Below are positions 1 to 12,370 of a stretch of 64,000 bases of DNA, piece by piece. The translations under genes and the position numbers were made by a program. This stretch comes from Paramarasmius palmivorus (Eukaryota; Basidiomycota; Agaricomycetes; Agaricales; Marasmiaceae), in contig JAYKXP010000071.1 in assembly GCA_037176845.1 (NCBI GenBank), positions 62,001 through 126,000 of the forward strand, written 5' to 3'. Below the pieces are notes generated by a model that did not search any database, was not told the origin of the DNA, and was given only the letters and a program-made list of their open reading frames with translations. Position 1 is the first letter of the stretch; each line of letters opens with the position of its first letter.

Positions 1-935
1 CGATGAAAAAGTCATGGTCGTGTCGGAAAGTCATCGGGCCTTGTTTCTTCATTACCTGGCATAAATGTTACTCAGTTTAGCTCTAATGAGTCCATGGAGA
101 TCGTCGGGGCTTCAAGTAGTATGTATGTGTGTTTCAAAATGTTCAAGCCCTTATCGAAGCGATGTTTGAAGTTTTCGTGGCACCAAGGCACGGAGCTTTT
201 TACGTCGCTTACCAAATTAAAGTCCGACCTTCTCTTCCTTTGTGTGTTCCCGCCCCCGACGTCGACCATTCCTCCGTGGCGCAAGAATTTTATAGCCTTG
301 TTCGGGGCGCTCATTTGCTTATCGAGGCGATTTTTGCGGCTCCTTGTCACGGTCATGACATACAGTCATTTCGATTAATCGGTGAAGGGCGGGATGACGC
401 GACCGACAAATGACTTTTGACAGGAATATTGGACGTGAAAAGCGCGTCTCTAAATTACTTTTAGTGTTTAGTATTTAGTTAGCGGCGAACAAAAAATTCT
501 ACGCGACGGAGACCCATCGAAACCCAAGAGAGTGCGACGTCAACGGGACACCCGCTTGTGCTCTCCACTACACGATATTTTAATAACGCCCAGTTCTAGG
601 CTAGAGTTGCAAGCAGTGTTATTCCGTAGTCTTGCGCATTAACGGCAGCTATCATTTTTCGAGGGGCATCATATGAGGAAGAATCAGTGCTTTGCTTAGT
701 CGCTTGTAATGTTGGCGTCTTCATATGTTGTAGGCACTACATCGTGGTTACCCCATGGGGTGTTATGAGTTTATGTCCCTGCAGGAGGTCAAGAACATTC
801 CTCCGAGTTGAACGTCCAGTCCAAGTTTTTCAGGGATGCTCGTTTAATTACAAAAAATTATTTCCAGTCGATGCTGGCTTTAAAGTGTGTTTATGATGAG
901 AAATCTTCATAGATAAAAATATCAAGCACCGGCAA
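1..935. other. Intergenic, no supported gene
   Basis: No gene is supported here. Plus-strand frame 129-413 carries an imperfect internal repeat in which an 'LIEA.F' motif is followed by a proline/histidine-glycine segment, once near 150-205 and again near 315-350. It has no recognisable domain and no splice signals, so it is at most a decayed fragment. Confidence 0.4.
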
Positions 936-1017
936 GGTCCAACCAGGACTCGAACCTGGGTTAATGGAAGTCTGACACTATCAGAATCCATTGTGATAAC
1001 CACTACACTATTGGACC
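936..1017 (-). tRNA. tRNA-Gln (CUG), with intron
   Basis: Read on the minus strand, the sequence folds into a cloverleaf. The acceptor is GGTCCAA paired with TTGGACC, the D arm contains GTGGTTATCAC, and the T arm is CCAGG-TTCGAGT-CCTGG. The anticodon stem is ATGGA/TCCAT, and the loop reads TT-CTG-A, giving anticodon CUG (glutamine). An 11-nt intron sits one base 3' of the anticodon, the canonical position for a nuclear tRNA intron. No CCA is encoded, as expected for a eukaryotic gene. Confidence 0.93.
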
Positions 1018-2124
1018 GCATGACTAGGGTAGTGTCATTGCCGGCGATAAAGCAATCGATCTGTGCCTGGTAAGCGAATTGTCATCGCGTTCTTGTCACT
1101 GTCAGCCTCGAAGAAGAGTTCACTGAATTGCTCTGTAAATATCTCAAGATTTCAGCCTGTTACCATGCTAGTTTTTAGGATATACAGTCGCTAATTTGTT
1201 TTGCAAGCACCCCTAGAGGCATGAGGTCTACCAATGAGATTTTTGTTCACTGATCGTTGGGCAACCTTGCATTATAATCACCTTGCATTATAATCATCAT
1301 GTCACATAGTCCCGTCTCTCTTTTCGAACGGCAGCAGCTCTAAACCATTAAGCGCCCAATAGACGCCCTGTAAAACTCTTGTGTTCTTGGTATCCCATTA
1401 CTCGAATACTCCCTGGCGGGATGCAGGGAGACCAAGTGTCAAATTTAGAGTGTCAATATTGAATACCCTCAGGGCCGAGCGTTGGTCACCCCCGGCGAGC
1501 CGATATAAGCACAAATTACACAAATTTCCAGATTTCAAAGCCAGAACATTTCAAAGCATCGCTGACACAAAACAAGAATTCAAGTGAGGCAATCACCCCA
1601 TCTCTTCATTGTTCAAAACATGCAAACAACCAAGTGCCTTATTCCACATCCAACCATTCCTTTATCCTACGCAACAGCTTAACCGCACTCCTTTGTCCTC
1701 AGCTGCACTCAGCTGACCGTTCCAACTTTGGCTAGACCCCCTCAAGGTCTCCAAGCAACCGCCGCAACCAACTCGCACAAGTAATGAGCAACGGGCATGC
1801 ATGTAACGAGTCAAGAGAAACCTATGCTGAACATGAACAACTCGAACTAACAATGTAACACCAGAAAAAGAAGATCTGAATCTTGAACAGTGGTATGAAC
1901 GGACCAGGACCGCGTTATCCATGAACAACGTAAGCGTAAGAAAGGAATATATGAACGAATAATGAAAAAGGACGTAAGACTAGAGACTAGGTGGATTATC
2001 CGAAATGTGGTGTAGACGAAACAGAATGGAAAGTGTGATGAAGTGACAGTTGACAAGAACAAGAAATCGTGGAGCGTGTAGCGTATCCGTATCCAAATCC
2101 GACCCTCTATCCCAATGAAGGTGT
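1018..2124. other. Intergenic, 3' flank of the G-alpha gene
   Basis: No gene is supported. The only notable structure is a short direct repeat around 1267-1300 (CCTTGCATTATAATCA twice in tandem). The part nearest 2124 is presumably the 3' UTR of the G-alpha gene. Confidence 0.5.
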
Positions 2125-3701
2125 CTACAGCAAACCACACTCCCTCAAATGCAGTTGGAGCAGAATGTCCTGGATTGCACTCAAGACGACTACGCAAGAA
2201 CCAGTCAGCCTATATCCCAAACTTAGCAAAAGGAAGAAGCACGTACACTTGATCTGTTGCGTATCCGTCGCACAAGTATAGTGTGCGTAAATCTGCTTCG
2301 TGGCTGCGCTCTGGTTCAGAGAAACAAAGCGGTGCAAGAGGTACTCGCAGGCAGCGTCATAGTTGTCGCCGCCGTTGTAGTCGGGGAAGTAATCACCTGA
2401 GGAGAAAAGGGAGTTAGTTTCTATTAGGGGAACATAGGAGCCAAAGGAAAGTCGCAGCGGTGTTTAGGGGCAGAACCAGGTGGTAGCGGTAGCGGCGGAT
2501 GGATGTATAGGAGAGGACAAGGGGTAGGCGGAAAGGAGAGCAAAGATGAGACACTCACCAAGCGGTGACCGAGGGAGTTTCTCCGCGAAAAGGTCAATCT
2601 TGTTCAAGAACAAGATCTGCGAGCTGTTGTCAGCACAGTAGTAGAATGAAGAAGTAGAGCGACTTACAATTGACGTCTTGACGAACCACCTCGAGTTACA
2701 TATCGAGTCGAAAAGCGTGAGGGCTTCTTGCATACGGTTCTGGACAACTCAATCAGTACCAGCCTTCAGAGAGAATGGAAAAGGAAAAGGAACATACCAC
2801 ACTCTCATCTTCATACAACATCTGATCATACTCGCTCAAACTAACCAAGAATACCAACGCCGTCACATTTTCAAAGCAATGAATCCACTTCTTTCTTTCA
2901 CTTCTCTGACCACCGACATCGAATAGCTTATATGTCAACTCTCCAACCTTGAACGTCGTCTCCGTAATACCAGTTGTCTTGACACGACTTCTCAATATAT
3001 CCTGGTCCGTGGGCATGTATCCAGGGGCGGACATACGGTCAATAGAGTTGAAATAGTACACTGCCGAGTCGTTGAGCTGGAACTCGCGGGAGCGGCGGAC
3101 GGCTTCCTTGACACCGGGGTCTTTCCAGAGTGAGCGGATAGCGTCGGAAACATCTCTTGGGAGAACGTCGGTTTCGATTTGCATGGGAAGAGCGAGGATA
3201 GTAGAACGGCGAGCGTCGTTTTGGGGAGAAAGGGTGAGGTCGAGTTGAGGCATAGCTTCGAGAATAGCACTGTGGAGTTATGAGCGCTTAGTTTAGATAC
3301 AAGAGGCGAAATGATAAGAAACGCACCGCATCGACTGGATGGTGTTGGAGTAGATGATTTCCTTGTAGGATTCTCTTTCTTGGTCGTTGTATCCGCCATG
3401 GTGGATAAGTTTCATCTGCTTTAGGACTGTCGACTGTACGTCTTTCGTCAGCACCGCGACCCCTTTACTGGATAACGAACGAACAACGCACCTTTCCAGA
3501 TTCACCAGCTCCCAACAGAAGCATTTTAATCTCGTTCTTGGCGGACATACGGTCCCTCTTCAGCTGGTTCTCAATCTCATCATTGCCTACGCAGCACAGT
3601 TAGCCCCTTATCCCCCAGCCACTAACGAACAAGAAGATGAGAAAACAACACTCACGAGCCTTGGCCTCCTCATCTACATGCGTCGAATTGAGACAACCCA
3701 T
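2125..3701 (-). CDS. Heterotrimeric G-protein alpha subunit (Gi-like), 354 aa
   Basis: This is the GTP-binding alpha subunit that couples membrane receptors to cAMP or MAP-kinase signalling in mating and nutrient sensing. Eight exons (3701-3656, 3586-3492, 3433-3327, 3269-2798, 2739-2668, 2616-2559, 2396-2247, 2189-2125) join in frame to 354 aa, the usual length of the family. Visible motifs are N-terminal MGC for myristoylation and palmitoylation, P-loop GAGESGKS (residues 41-48), switch [10 protein letters not shown] with the cholera-toxin arginine, switch [20 protein letters not shown], and TCATDT. The end is RECGLL, with cysteine at position -4 as in pertussis-toxin-sensitive Gi proteins. 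The intron before the last exon uses donor GTACGT, which restores the expected KFVLSAIQD. Everything looks functional. The Gpa subclass number is not assigned. Confidence 0.96.
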
Positions 3702-6300
3702 TGCTGCTGCTTGTTACTGTTGGTGATGACTGTTGCTTTACTCGAAAAACAAAAAACGAATGGACTAGTTTGCTGCTTGTTGTTCGACTTTTTCCTTTAC
3801 GACTGACGTCGACAAGGAGAAAGGATAGGTAGAAGGGGAAGCAGGTAAAAAAGGGGAAGAGGAGCTTTGGGGACGAGGGGAAGGAATCCGTTGATGGGAA
3901 AGGGAAAAATGTATTATGTACTCTTCTCCCTTCGCCTGGAGCGATATTTGGCCTTGTTGATATTTATTCCAAAAGTGTTTAATTTGTAAGCGATCAGGCT
4001 CCTAGACTGACCGACAGACGATCGCGCTGGTTTTACCTCCTGTCTGGCAGGGAAAATTCTATCGCGAGGCTGGGCTCAAGGAAAAAAGGTCGACGACAAC
4101 GACGGGAGATGGTGGTGGTAGAGAACAAGGCGGGAGAGCAAGCTAAGGTGGAAGGGGATCTATCACATCATCTATCACTATGCCGACCATGGCCATCCCA
4201 TATTATTGGACACCTCATACATACTACATAGAGGTGGCATGTGCACCGCTTACTCCTGGATTTTTACAGGCGATCAGACTCAAACATCCCGGCAATTTAC
4301 CTTTCCTCCAGGTCTCTTCTCCTCTCCTGTCATCCATTCTACGTATGCATGCAGTGTATCATTGATCACTCACTGACCAAGCTTCAAATCGGCGTGGATC
4401 GTTCATTTTCCATCAAACAATCATGATATTCATGTCTACGATGTCTACGGTGGTTTATACTAGGTCAGTTGTGTATAGTAGTACCGGTATGCAGTGCACT
4501 AACCACCCAAACTCCCGCTCCCGTGGGTACCGTGACCCAATGCATTACACGCCACAAATTCAAGTTAAAACCAAACTATTGCTTCATCATCCGAGAAGGA
4601 ATCGCAAACCTTGACAGCGCCACCCGTTCTCCGTCCGCTACGAATTTCACGGTACTTCACTGCTAGCAGCTCAGGCTCTCTCCTGTCTTGCGTGTGCGAA
4701 ATTACTCCTTTTCCTCCTTTCCATGATGCGCCGAGGCCCGTCTTCAAGGTCGTCGTCGCAACTTCCGGCGGCCACGCACGACCCTGCACATCCGGAGAAA
4801 CAACCTTCCTCTTTCGGCGAAGAGCCTCATGTCGGTGTACGTAACTTTCCCAAAGCGCAAACTTTTACACAGGGAGACCGGAGGATGTACTAGGCTGGTT
4901 TATAAGAACGCTGGATACTGAGACTGGCTATAGTAACCCTTGGAGCTTCAACTCAGCTATGTAGTAGCGGGAATTGCTTGGTCGAATTAGTGCTAGCCGC
5001 AAAGGTTGACCCTGACGACAATGACTCCCGGACGCCGAACGCAGGGCCAACGTGGGCCCAAGCTCAAAACTTGCCGCCGGATATACATACGTATAAGTGA
5101 CGACTTCGACGAGTCTGTCTTCAAGTACATGCTACAAAAAACTGGGATCGTTCTGCGCAGAAACCAAGAGAAAGGTCGCCACCGTAGCCGACCTAGTTTT
5201 TAGATTGCAGGTCTTCGTTGACAATTGTAGGGTTAGATTCGTGCCACCGCCCGCCAGTGGAGTTATCCGAGTCCGAACGGGTAAGCGACTGTCAGTTTTC
5301 GTGAGCCTCTTCATGATGTATATCAAAACTAACCCAGTTTTTAGGCACCGATGATGCTTGTCCCGTTCATGAGGCTACAGTGCTCGTCATCACCTCGCGT
5401 CAGTCCGATTTGGGAAATTTGATGGCTAGACAAAAACACCACACCATGAATCCACAACTCATCCGTTTATCCTAAAAACAATACAGGATGATAGCTATGG
5501 TCCATAGCTATCCGCAAGTACCCATCACTAAGCCATAACTTCAGGTTGATTTTTTTTCGTCCGAAAAAAGTGAAACATGCTTACGTAACATACTAAATAT
5601 GGTAGTCAGGAGGGCCCAGGAAGCGCCAAAATGGCCCCCGAGGTGCTTTGAAGCCTTTCCGACCTTATTCCAACCCTGCCGGGCTCTCAGATGAAGTTAG
5701 GAAAAGGCAAGAAACTTTGTCGTGGTCAGAGCAGGAGCCTGGTTGGCAGCCATCAATTGTGACGTAACGCTCTCCTGCCTTGTGAGCTACATGAGAAGTC
5801 GAGGAAGATTAGTAGATTGTGGAGGATTTGGGCGAACGACGTCGACGCACATATGTAGGCTAAGGGGAAGTGGTTGAGGCTTGTCCGACTTCCAGCCACC
5901 CCGGATCTGATGTTTAGCGCCCATATTTTCGAAAATTTTTGGCCGAAAAAAGTGAAACACCGTGGGAAAAACTTTTCTTTGCATAAATCGTCGTTTTTTG
6001 ACGAGCTAAATTCGCGAAAAATATTGAGAAAATCCAGAAAAATTTCTTTGGGACGAAAACCAGGTGTAAGGGAAGTGACGACGAGCACTGTATTGAGCGC
6101 CGGACATGACGTCGTAACGTCCAGGTTCCGAAAGCATTCAAGCTCTCATTTACAATGATCTTCCGAGTAGAAATTGACTCTTGACTCCTCTTGAAGCTAA
6201 CAACCTCAAGGTGGCATTCTCGTCACTGAGAAATCCGAAATCGTTCAAAAACCACGGCTGGAGCCTTACGCTAACGTAGTACGAATGCCACTGCAGGGCT
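3702..6300. other. Gene-poor region upstream of G-alpha
   Basis: No coding gene is supported. The first few hundred bases are the G-alpha promoter and 5' UTR, with pyrimidine- and purine-rich blocks at 3790-3900. Near 5560 and again near 5945 the motif CGAAAAAAGTGAAACA recurs. The second copy sits in a long A-rich stretch (about 5925-6060) that begins with the palindrome ATTTTCGAAAAT. This looks like old repeat debris, but no family can be named. Confidence 0.4.
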
Positions 6301-6309
6301 AGATGCTTG

Positions 6310-6862
6310 ACCATGACGCCGATTATCCGTCGTCAAGTCGGAGTTCACGTCACCGCGGCATGTTCCTAGAGAGTCGAAAGGATTCCGACGCGTCAGATTT
6401 GTGACCTTCACGGCACTCGCTACTCTCTGCGACAATCACTCCACAGGGGAGTCGATTGACTCTCAGTCCGATATCTCAGTGCTTCCTCCGGCTGGGAAGT
6501 TGCAGAGTACACCCTATGGCTGTCAGGGTCGGGCCTACTAACGTGGGGACACAAAGGCTAGGTCTAGAGCTAGTCGTCATGGACTCTGAGAATACTATTG
6601 CAAAAATATTGTGCTCCGCCGGAATCGGATTCGAGTAAGTCAAGTTATTGGAAGGAAGTATACATCGGAGCGTTGAACCCATTCGAGGAGAAAGAATCAG
6701 AGTGCGTTGGACAACTAACGCTGAGTCGTTGACCAAATAGACTCTAGGGAACAACTACAAAACAAACTCGGGCTAGGCGAGTCCACTTCCCACTGTGACA
6801 ATGACGCCACTTGCATGCATTCCTATATGCTATACATCGCACTACTATGAACAATGCAAATT
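6310..6862. repeat. Duplicated 3'-flank repeat, copy 1
   Basis: This flank shares long blocks with 9220-9767, for example the run ending GTCCACTTCCCACTGTGACAATGAC just after the membrane-protein gene, and the 'CTCTGCGACAATC' and 'AGTCCGATATCTCAGTGCTTC' blocks. A weak fragment at about 6600-6660 reads like an SDR start (SAGIGFE, a stop, then VKLLE). The repeat is therefore probably downstream flank plus a decayed SDR 5' end that was duplicated with the neighbouring gene. Confidence 0.6.
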
Positions 6863-8499
6863 CTACAACTCATTATCATACGACGGTAAAGTAACCGTAC
6901 GTGAATTTGATCGCCCTAATGTAGCTGGACCTTCATTGTACTGCGGTGGAAGTACATAGTCCCGCACGAGCCTCTGGTTTTCTCTGGTGAGCATGTTTAT
7001 CCTATCGTATAGTTCTACCACCCGCGAAGGGGTTAGATCATTTGTGAGTGTAGATGTTTCCTCTGTCCCTCGTCGAACTCGGCCCGGGTGAGCGTCCGAG
7101 GTTGTTGGTGTTGACTGTACGGACTCAGAGCCACCTAGTGGTTGTTTCCGTGCCTTTCTGTGCTTGGGCATAGTTGATATCGACTCTGGATTCTGGTCCA
7201 TGACATTGACTGAAGTTGATAAGAAAGGTCGAATGGCATTAGCGCTTTCTATCAGGGTGTTAGACTTTCGGGAATACATTTATCATGGTCGCACCCATAC
7301 CTGACGGATTTCTTTTCCTTCGTTTTGCTCGCAGGAACAGGAGAATGGCTACAGCCAGAAGGAGTATTAATCCACCAATGGTTGCTCCGACAATGGCTCC
7401 AATAGGAACATGTCGCGTTGTGGAAGGATGGGCATCCTGGGAAGGCTGCGACGCGAATTCGGATGGTCGCGCCGTAGATGAAGGGCTGCCTGTTGCAGAT
7501 CCAGTCGGTGTTGCGGGCCTTTCGAACACTGGCTTCTGGCCAACGAAATCAAATGACGGCGCGTAAGTGATATAGTCCAGTTCAAACCGCTGTGGGCCTT
7601 CCACTGCAACTACATCCACACGAAGTGTATGATTTCCGTTACTAAGTGTCGTATTTGTGAAGAACTGAAAATTGTTCCGTGTTGCAACATCTACCGATGT
7701 TTGCCTACCCTCTTCAGGGTAAATACTCCGCCTTTGGCTCCCGTCCAAGGTAAAGTCCAAAGTGAAGCTTCCGGTAGTATTGACATCCAGGATTCCGTAG
7801 ACGGAAACGGCGGTTCCTAAGAGAGATCAACACGAGGGAAGACAATGTAGCGCCCAACATACCCGCGAAACGGAACTCGAAGAAGTCTCCAGGATGCGTA
7901 CTGATATGAGTAGTTTTATCGATCGGCTCGGCTACCTCGTGAGCTGAGTTGTACTTCTCATACGTCTGATTTTCCTTCTGTAACCACTGGCCATCATACC
8001 AGATCTCCTTTATGACAGAATCATCGACGAGTATAGTCCTCCCGGATAGAGGTGTCGTATCACCTGCCGTGACCAGAACAAAATCAAAGCCTGAATCAAA
8101 GTCCAAGCATTCGATTATGTGCTCTTCATCTGAGAGCAATGGAGATTGATACCACTGATAGCTTGCAAACTCGGGTTTAAAGGGGTCTACGCGCACTGGG
8201 TCTCTGCTGTCGATGCGTACAGTAGTTGTTTCCAAGGACGAACTTCCTGAGTGTCCCCAGAATGAAATTGAGGTACCTGAAAAGAGCCATCGCAATGAGT
8301 TAAGTATGTGATATCAATTGGGGATCTCACCATAGAAGGTTATCTTGGCATTCGCAGAGGACGTATTTTGGGTAATGTAAGACCCTCTATATGCGTCTGG
8401 ATCATCCCATGAGAGTGGCTCGGGGGTAATGGAAATGTTGGTTATGAAGGATTTGTCCCTGTCGTCAATGATCAGAGTAACCTGCGACCTAGACACCAT
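6863..8499 (-). CDS. Single-pass membrane protein with galactose-binding-like ectodomains, copy 1 (494 aa)
   Basis: Function is unknown. The gene belongs to a family expanded in Agaricomycetes. Four exons (8499-8331, 8276-7863, 7816-7301, 7248-6863) give 494 aa. Residues about 1-325 are beta-rich and threonine/asparagine-rich, with two halves of the 'IDD.D..I....G.......FFG.SVSVYG' style (here VTLIIDDRD, TSISFWGHS, GTAVSVYG). A proline/serine/threonine stalk precedes one transmembrane helix at residues about 332-356 (PIGAIVGATIGG then a leucine-rich run), followed by RAKRRKR and a cytoplasmic tail. No signal peptide is visible from the chosen ATG. A type I topology is inferred from the basic residues after the helix. 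The paralog at 9768-11348 keeps the same exon phases. Confidence 0.85.
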
Positions 8500-9219
8500 A
8501 GCCAAGGTGGATTGGGTTAGCCTACTAGAGGCGGCGTCAGACGCTCCTGAGATTCTGGACAAGCCTGAGATGATGGGTGGGAAAGGGGAATAAGCCTGAG
8601 GTGCCGGATTGAAAGGCTTATATCTAGTCATACATACTTGAATATGTACATTGATGGAAAGACTGATGATCATAGGGCGGGATCATAGGGGGGATCAGCA
8701 GTCTATTGATCATCTTTGCGCACTTGAGTGACAATGTAGTATAGATTAGCTCTCTTGCGAGGCCACACCCTTGAAATTCGTGAAATCATTTCACAAATTT
8801 CACGACTTGGAGGAACTTGAAGAAAGGTCCGATTTGGATAGGGTGACTGTACGCCTTGGAATTGGAGGATCAGGTCGGATGCTATTCTATTTAGAAATAT
8901 GATACAAGTGCATCGTTCTATTGAAGCCGGGATCAAGTCAGTGCACTTGTCAGATGTATGTAGGTTTCTTCGCAACGATCCACTGCTTTGCATCAGCCTT
9001 CTGATCAGAAATCGAGAGAGAGACTGATATTCTCATTTAGAACTTCAACTCAATACCATTGATATGCCATGCAAGGTTGAGGTTCTGGGTGACCATGGAC
9101 GGTAAACGATCTGAGTCGATAATGGTTGAAAGGACTCAGAACTGAGCGCTAATCAAAGATCTTGCCATTTTCGGCATTTTTTGAAAGACCGACTCTGATC
9201 CGAGAACGGCACAAAACTG
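8500..9219. other. Spacer between the tandem membrane-protein genes
   Basis: This is the upstream region of copy 1 followed by the start of the duplicated unit. It includes short direct repeats (CACAAATTTCACGA-like at about 8785-8805). No coding gene is supported. The minus-strand frame 8703-8993 has no recognisable domain. Confidence 0.4.
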
Positions 9220-9767
9220 AAATGGTTCGATTATCCGTCACGACTTATCATGTCAAAAAAGATTTCGACGCGTCGGATTATTGAGTCGTGGCATTCACTA
9301 CTCCCTGCGACAATCGGCCTTCAAAGAACTAAATGACTCCCAGTCTGATATCTCAGTGCTTCGTTCGACTCAGGAGTCGGAAGTTGAACATTACACCCAA
9401 GGGCTGACAGGGCCGGGCACAAAGGCCTCGTCTAGTACTAGTCATTGTCAACTCTGAGTCCACTTACAATGTCTACAGTGCCACGAGAGGATTGTCCTCA
9501 TCACCCAGCCGGTGGAACGACTGAAATTGGGATCTCGGGCTTTTCAAGTTATTGGGAGGAAGTTTATCCCGGAGTGACGAACTCTCATCTGAGGGGGAAG
9601 AAGCAGAGTGCGTTGTACATTTAACGCTTCGTCGCTGATTGAATAAATTCTAGAGAAAACAAGCTTGGGATAAGCGAGTCCATTTCCCACTGTGACAATG
9701 ACATAACTTCAATCGCATTTCTTCTTATATGCTATACATCCGAGTCCCACTATGAACAACACAACCT
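9220..9767. repeat. Duplicated 3'-flank repeat, copy 2
   Basis: This is homologous to 6310-6862. It also holds the start of a decayed SDR. Around 9484-9500 the frame reads RIVLIT where an SDR would continue into its TGA..G nucleotide-binding motif, and 'CAAGTTATTGGGAGGAAG' follows, matching the other copies. The reading frame then breaks. Confidence 0.6.
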
Positions 9768-11348
9768 TTACAACTCATGATCATACGATGGTAAAGTAAC
9801 TGTACGTGAATTTGATCGTCCCAACGTATTTGGACCTTCATTGTACTGCGGTGGAAGTACGTAGTCCCGCACTAGTCTCTGATTCTCTCTGGTGAGCATG
9901 TTTATCCTATCATACAGTTCCCCCATTCGCGAAGGGGTTGGATCATTTGGTAGTGTAGAGATTTCCTCTGTCCCATGTCGAACTCGGCCCGAGGTTGTTG
10001 GCGTTGATTGTACCGACTCCTTTCCGTGCTTGGGCGAAGTTGATATCAATTCTGGTTTTGGGTAGGCTGTGAATGAAGTTGATAGATAAGGTCTAATGAC
10101 ATTAGCGCTTTCTATCGGGATGTTAGACTTTCGGAACTACATTTATCACAGTTGCGCCGCGCACCTGGCAGATTTCTTCTCCTTCGCTTTCTTCGCAGGA
10201 ACAGGAGAATGACTACAGCCAGAAGGAGTATTAATCCACCAATAGTTGCTCCGACAATGGCTCCAATAGGAACATGTCGCGTTGTGGAAGGAAGGATAGG
10301 TGGCAACGCGGACTCGGATGGTCGCGCCGTAGATGAAGGGTCGCTTAGTGCAGTCGGTGTCGCGGGCCTTTCGAACACCGGCTTCTGCCCAATGAAATTA
10401 AACGACGGCGTGTAAGTGATATAATCCAATTCAAAGCGCTGTGGGCCTTCCACTGCGATTACATCCACACGAAGAGTATGATTTCCGTTGCCGAGTGTCG
10501 TGTTTGTGAATAATTGAAAGTTGTTCCGTGTGGCAACAGAGTCCGATGTTTGCCTACCCTCTTGAGGGTAGATACTCCGTCTTTTACTGCCATCCAAGGT
10601 GAAGTCCAAAGTGAAGCTTCCGGTGATGTTGACATTCAGGATTCCGTAGACGGAAATGGAGGATCCTAAGGGATATCAACACGAGCGAAGTCGATGTAGC
10701 TCCCAACACACCTGCGAAACGGAACTCAAAGAAGTCTCCGGGATGTGTACTGAGATGAGTAGTTTTATTGATCGGTTCGGCTACCAGGTGGACTGTGTTG
10801 TATCTTTCATACGTCTGATTTTCTTCCTGTAACCATTGGCCATCATACCAGATCTCTTCTATGACGGAATCATCGACGAGTATAGTCCTCTCAGACACAG
10901 GTGTACTATTACCTGCCGCGACAAGAAGAAAATCAAAGCCTGAATCAAACTCCATGCATTCGATGATGTGCTCTTCATCTGAGAGCAACGGAGAATGGTA
11001 CCACTCAGAGCTTTCAAACTCGGGTTTGAATGGATCTATGGCCACTGTGTCTCTGCTGTCGATACGTACAGTAGTTCCTCCCAAGGAAGAACTTCCTGAG
11101 TGTCCCCAGAATGAGATTGAAGTACCTGAAAACAACCATCGCAATGAGTCGATTATGTGATATCAACTATAGGACTCGCCATAGAATGTTATGGTGGCAT
11201 TCGCAGATACCGCATTTTGGTTAACGTAAAATCCTCCATACGCGTCTGCACTATTCCTTGAGACTGGCTCAGGGACAATGGAAACATTAGTTATGAAGCT
11301 GAGATCGTTGTCGTCGATGATCAGAGTAACCTGCGGTCTAGACACCAT
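9768..11348 (-). CDS. Single-pass membrane protein with galactose-binding-like ectodomains, copy 2 (475 aa)
   Basis: This tandem paralog of the gene at 6863-8499 lies in the same orientation. Exons 11348-11180, 11125-10712, 10665-10165 and 10111-9768 give 475 aa. The first two exons have the same lengths as in copy 1 (169 and 414 nt). The size difference comes from deletions in the Ser/Thr stalk and the cytoplasmic tail. The transmembrane segment PIGAIVGATIGG with its leucine run and the RRKRRRR stop-transfer are kept. The first intron starts with GC (GCGAGT) instead of GT. Copy 1 has GTGAGA there, and the frame only continues if this GC-AG intron is removed. No signal peptide is visible. Function is unknown. 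Confidence 0.84.
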
Positions 11349-12149
11349 AGGTAGATGTGGATTCAGTCAGCCTACTAGAGGCAGCGTCAGGCGATCCTCG
11401 GATTCTGGCGAGATATTGGGTGGGAAAGGGCAACAAGCCTCAGGTGCCAGATCGAAAGTCTTTTATCTTAAACCCATACATTTGGGAAGGCTGATGTTTG
11501 TATGTAGGGGTGTCAGCAATCTGTCCATCATCTTCATGTATCTAAGCAACAATACAGTACGTATTAGCTATATCCCATTGAATAGAAATTGAGAAAGACG
11601 GATATACCCACTAGAAATCTCAACTCGATACCATCTTTAGGCCATGCGAGGCTGAAGTTCTGGGTGACGATGGATGATGTAGATACTAGATGATCTGAAT
11701 TAATAACAATGTAGTCTCCCCTAAGCAGACTTATACACACCCTGACGATGCAAGCATGCACGTTGCTGTATGACAACAATGGTTGAAAAGAAGGTGAATC
11801 GAGCGCTAATCAAAGGTGTTCCCGCTTTCGGCATTTTTCAGGCCTGGGAACAATGATCCGAAACGGCACAAGACTGAAATGGCGCAACTTTTCTATTACT
11901 GCCATCTTGTCGGTCTGCGCCCTTCCTAAGTTTTTCTCATAGTCATTGACCCGATTCATAGGCATAATAATGTCGCGACAACCCAATCAAACTTCAAGTT
12001 CCTACAATGCACGTACCACAAAAAATCTCCACCGTCAACGAAAAAGAGCCCGGGCCTTCCAGGTCGAAACGCAGGGCGCTGGTAAGTTTGTGTTCTGAGA
12101 CCCCAATCTGCTCTAGTACTATGAAATCTACGTAAACGCCCAAGGGTCC
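11349..12149. other. Upstream region of membrane-protein copy 2
   Basis: Promoter and spacer. The sequence resembles that upstream of copy 1 (for example the CTAGAGGC-GCGTCAG block at about 11380 and 8530). No gene is supported. Confidence 0.4.
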
Positions 12150-12370
12150 TTGATCAAATGGTTGACCGTGACACCTATCCGTCGCCAATTCGAGTCTCGG
12201 AATTGCTTTTCCCAAACTCCAAATTGTCTAAAAGTCTTCCGACCCGTCGGGTTTACGACCTTAACCAACGGCACTTACTCTCTGCGACAATCTACCTTCA
12301 ATCTCAATCGATGCTTCGTCCGACTCGGAAGTTGAGCATTACACCCTAGGCCCTAAAGCTGACAATGGGT
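12150..12370. repeat. Duplicated flank repeat, copy 3 (partial)
   Basis: A diverged third copy of the flank at 6310-6560 and 9220-9420. It shares the order of blocks: CGCCAATT then TCGTC/AATTCGAGT, CGACNCGTC, CTCTGCGACAATC, CTTCGTCCGACTCGGAAGTTGAGCATTACACCC. No membrane-protein gene follows it, which suggests a partial duplication or a lost third gene copy. Confidence 0.55.

Noticed and set aside
129..413. Plus-strand frame with two LIEA.F-type repeats
   Set aside because: No recognisable domain, no splice partners, and three overlapping frames on both strands of similar length; not enough to call a gene.
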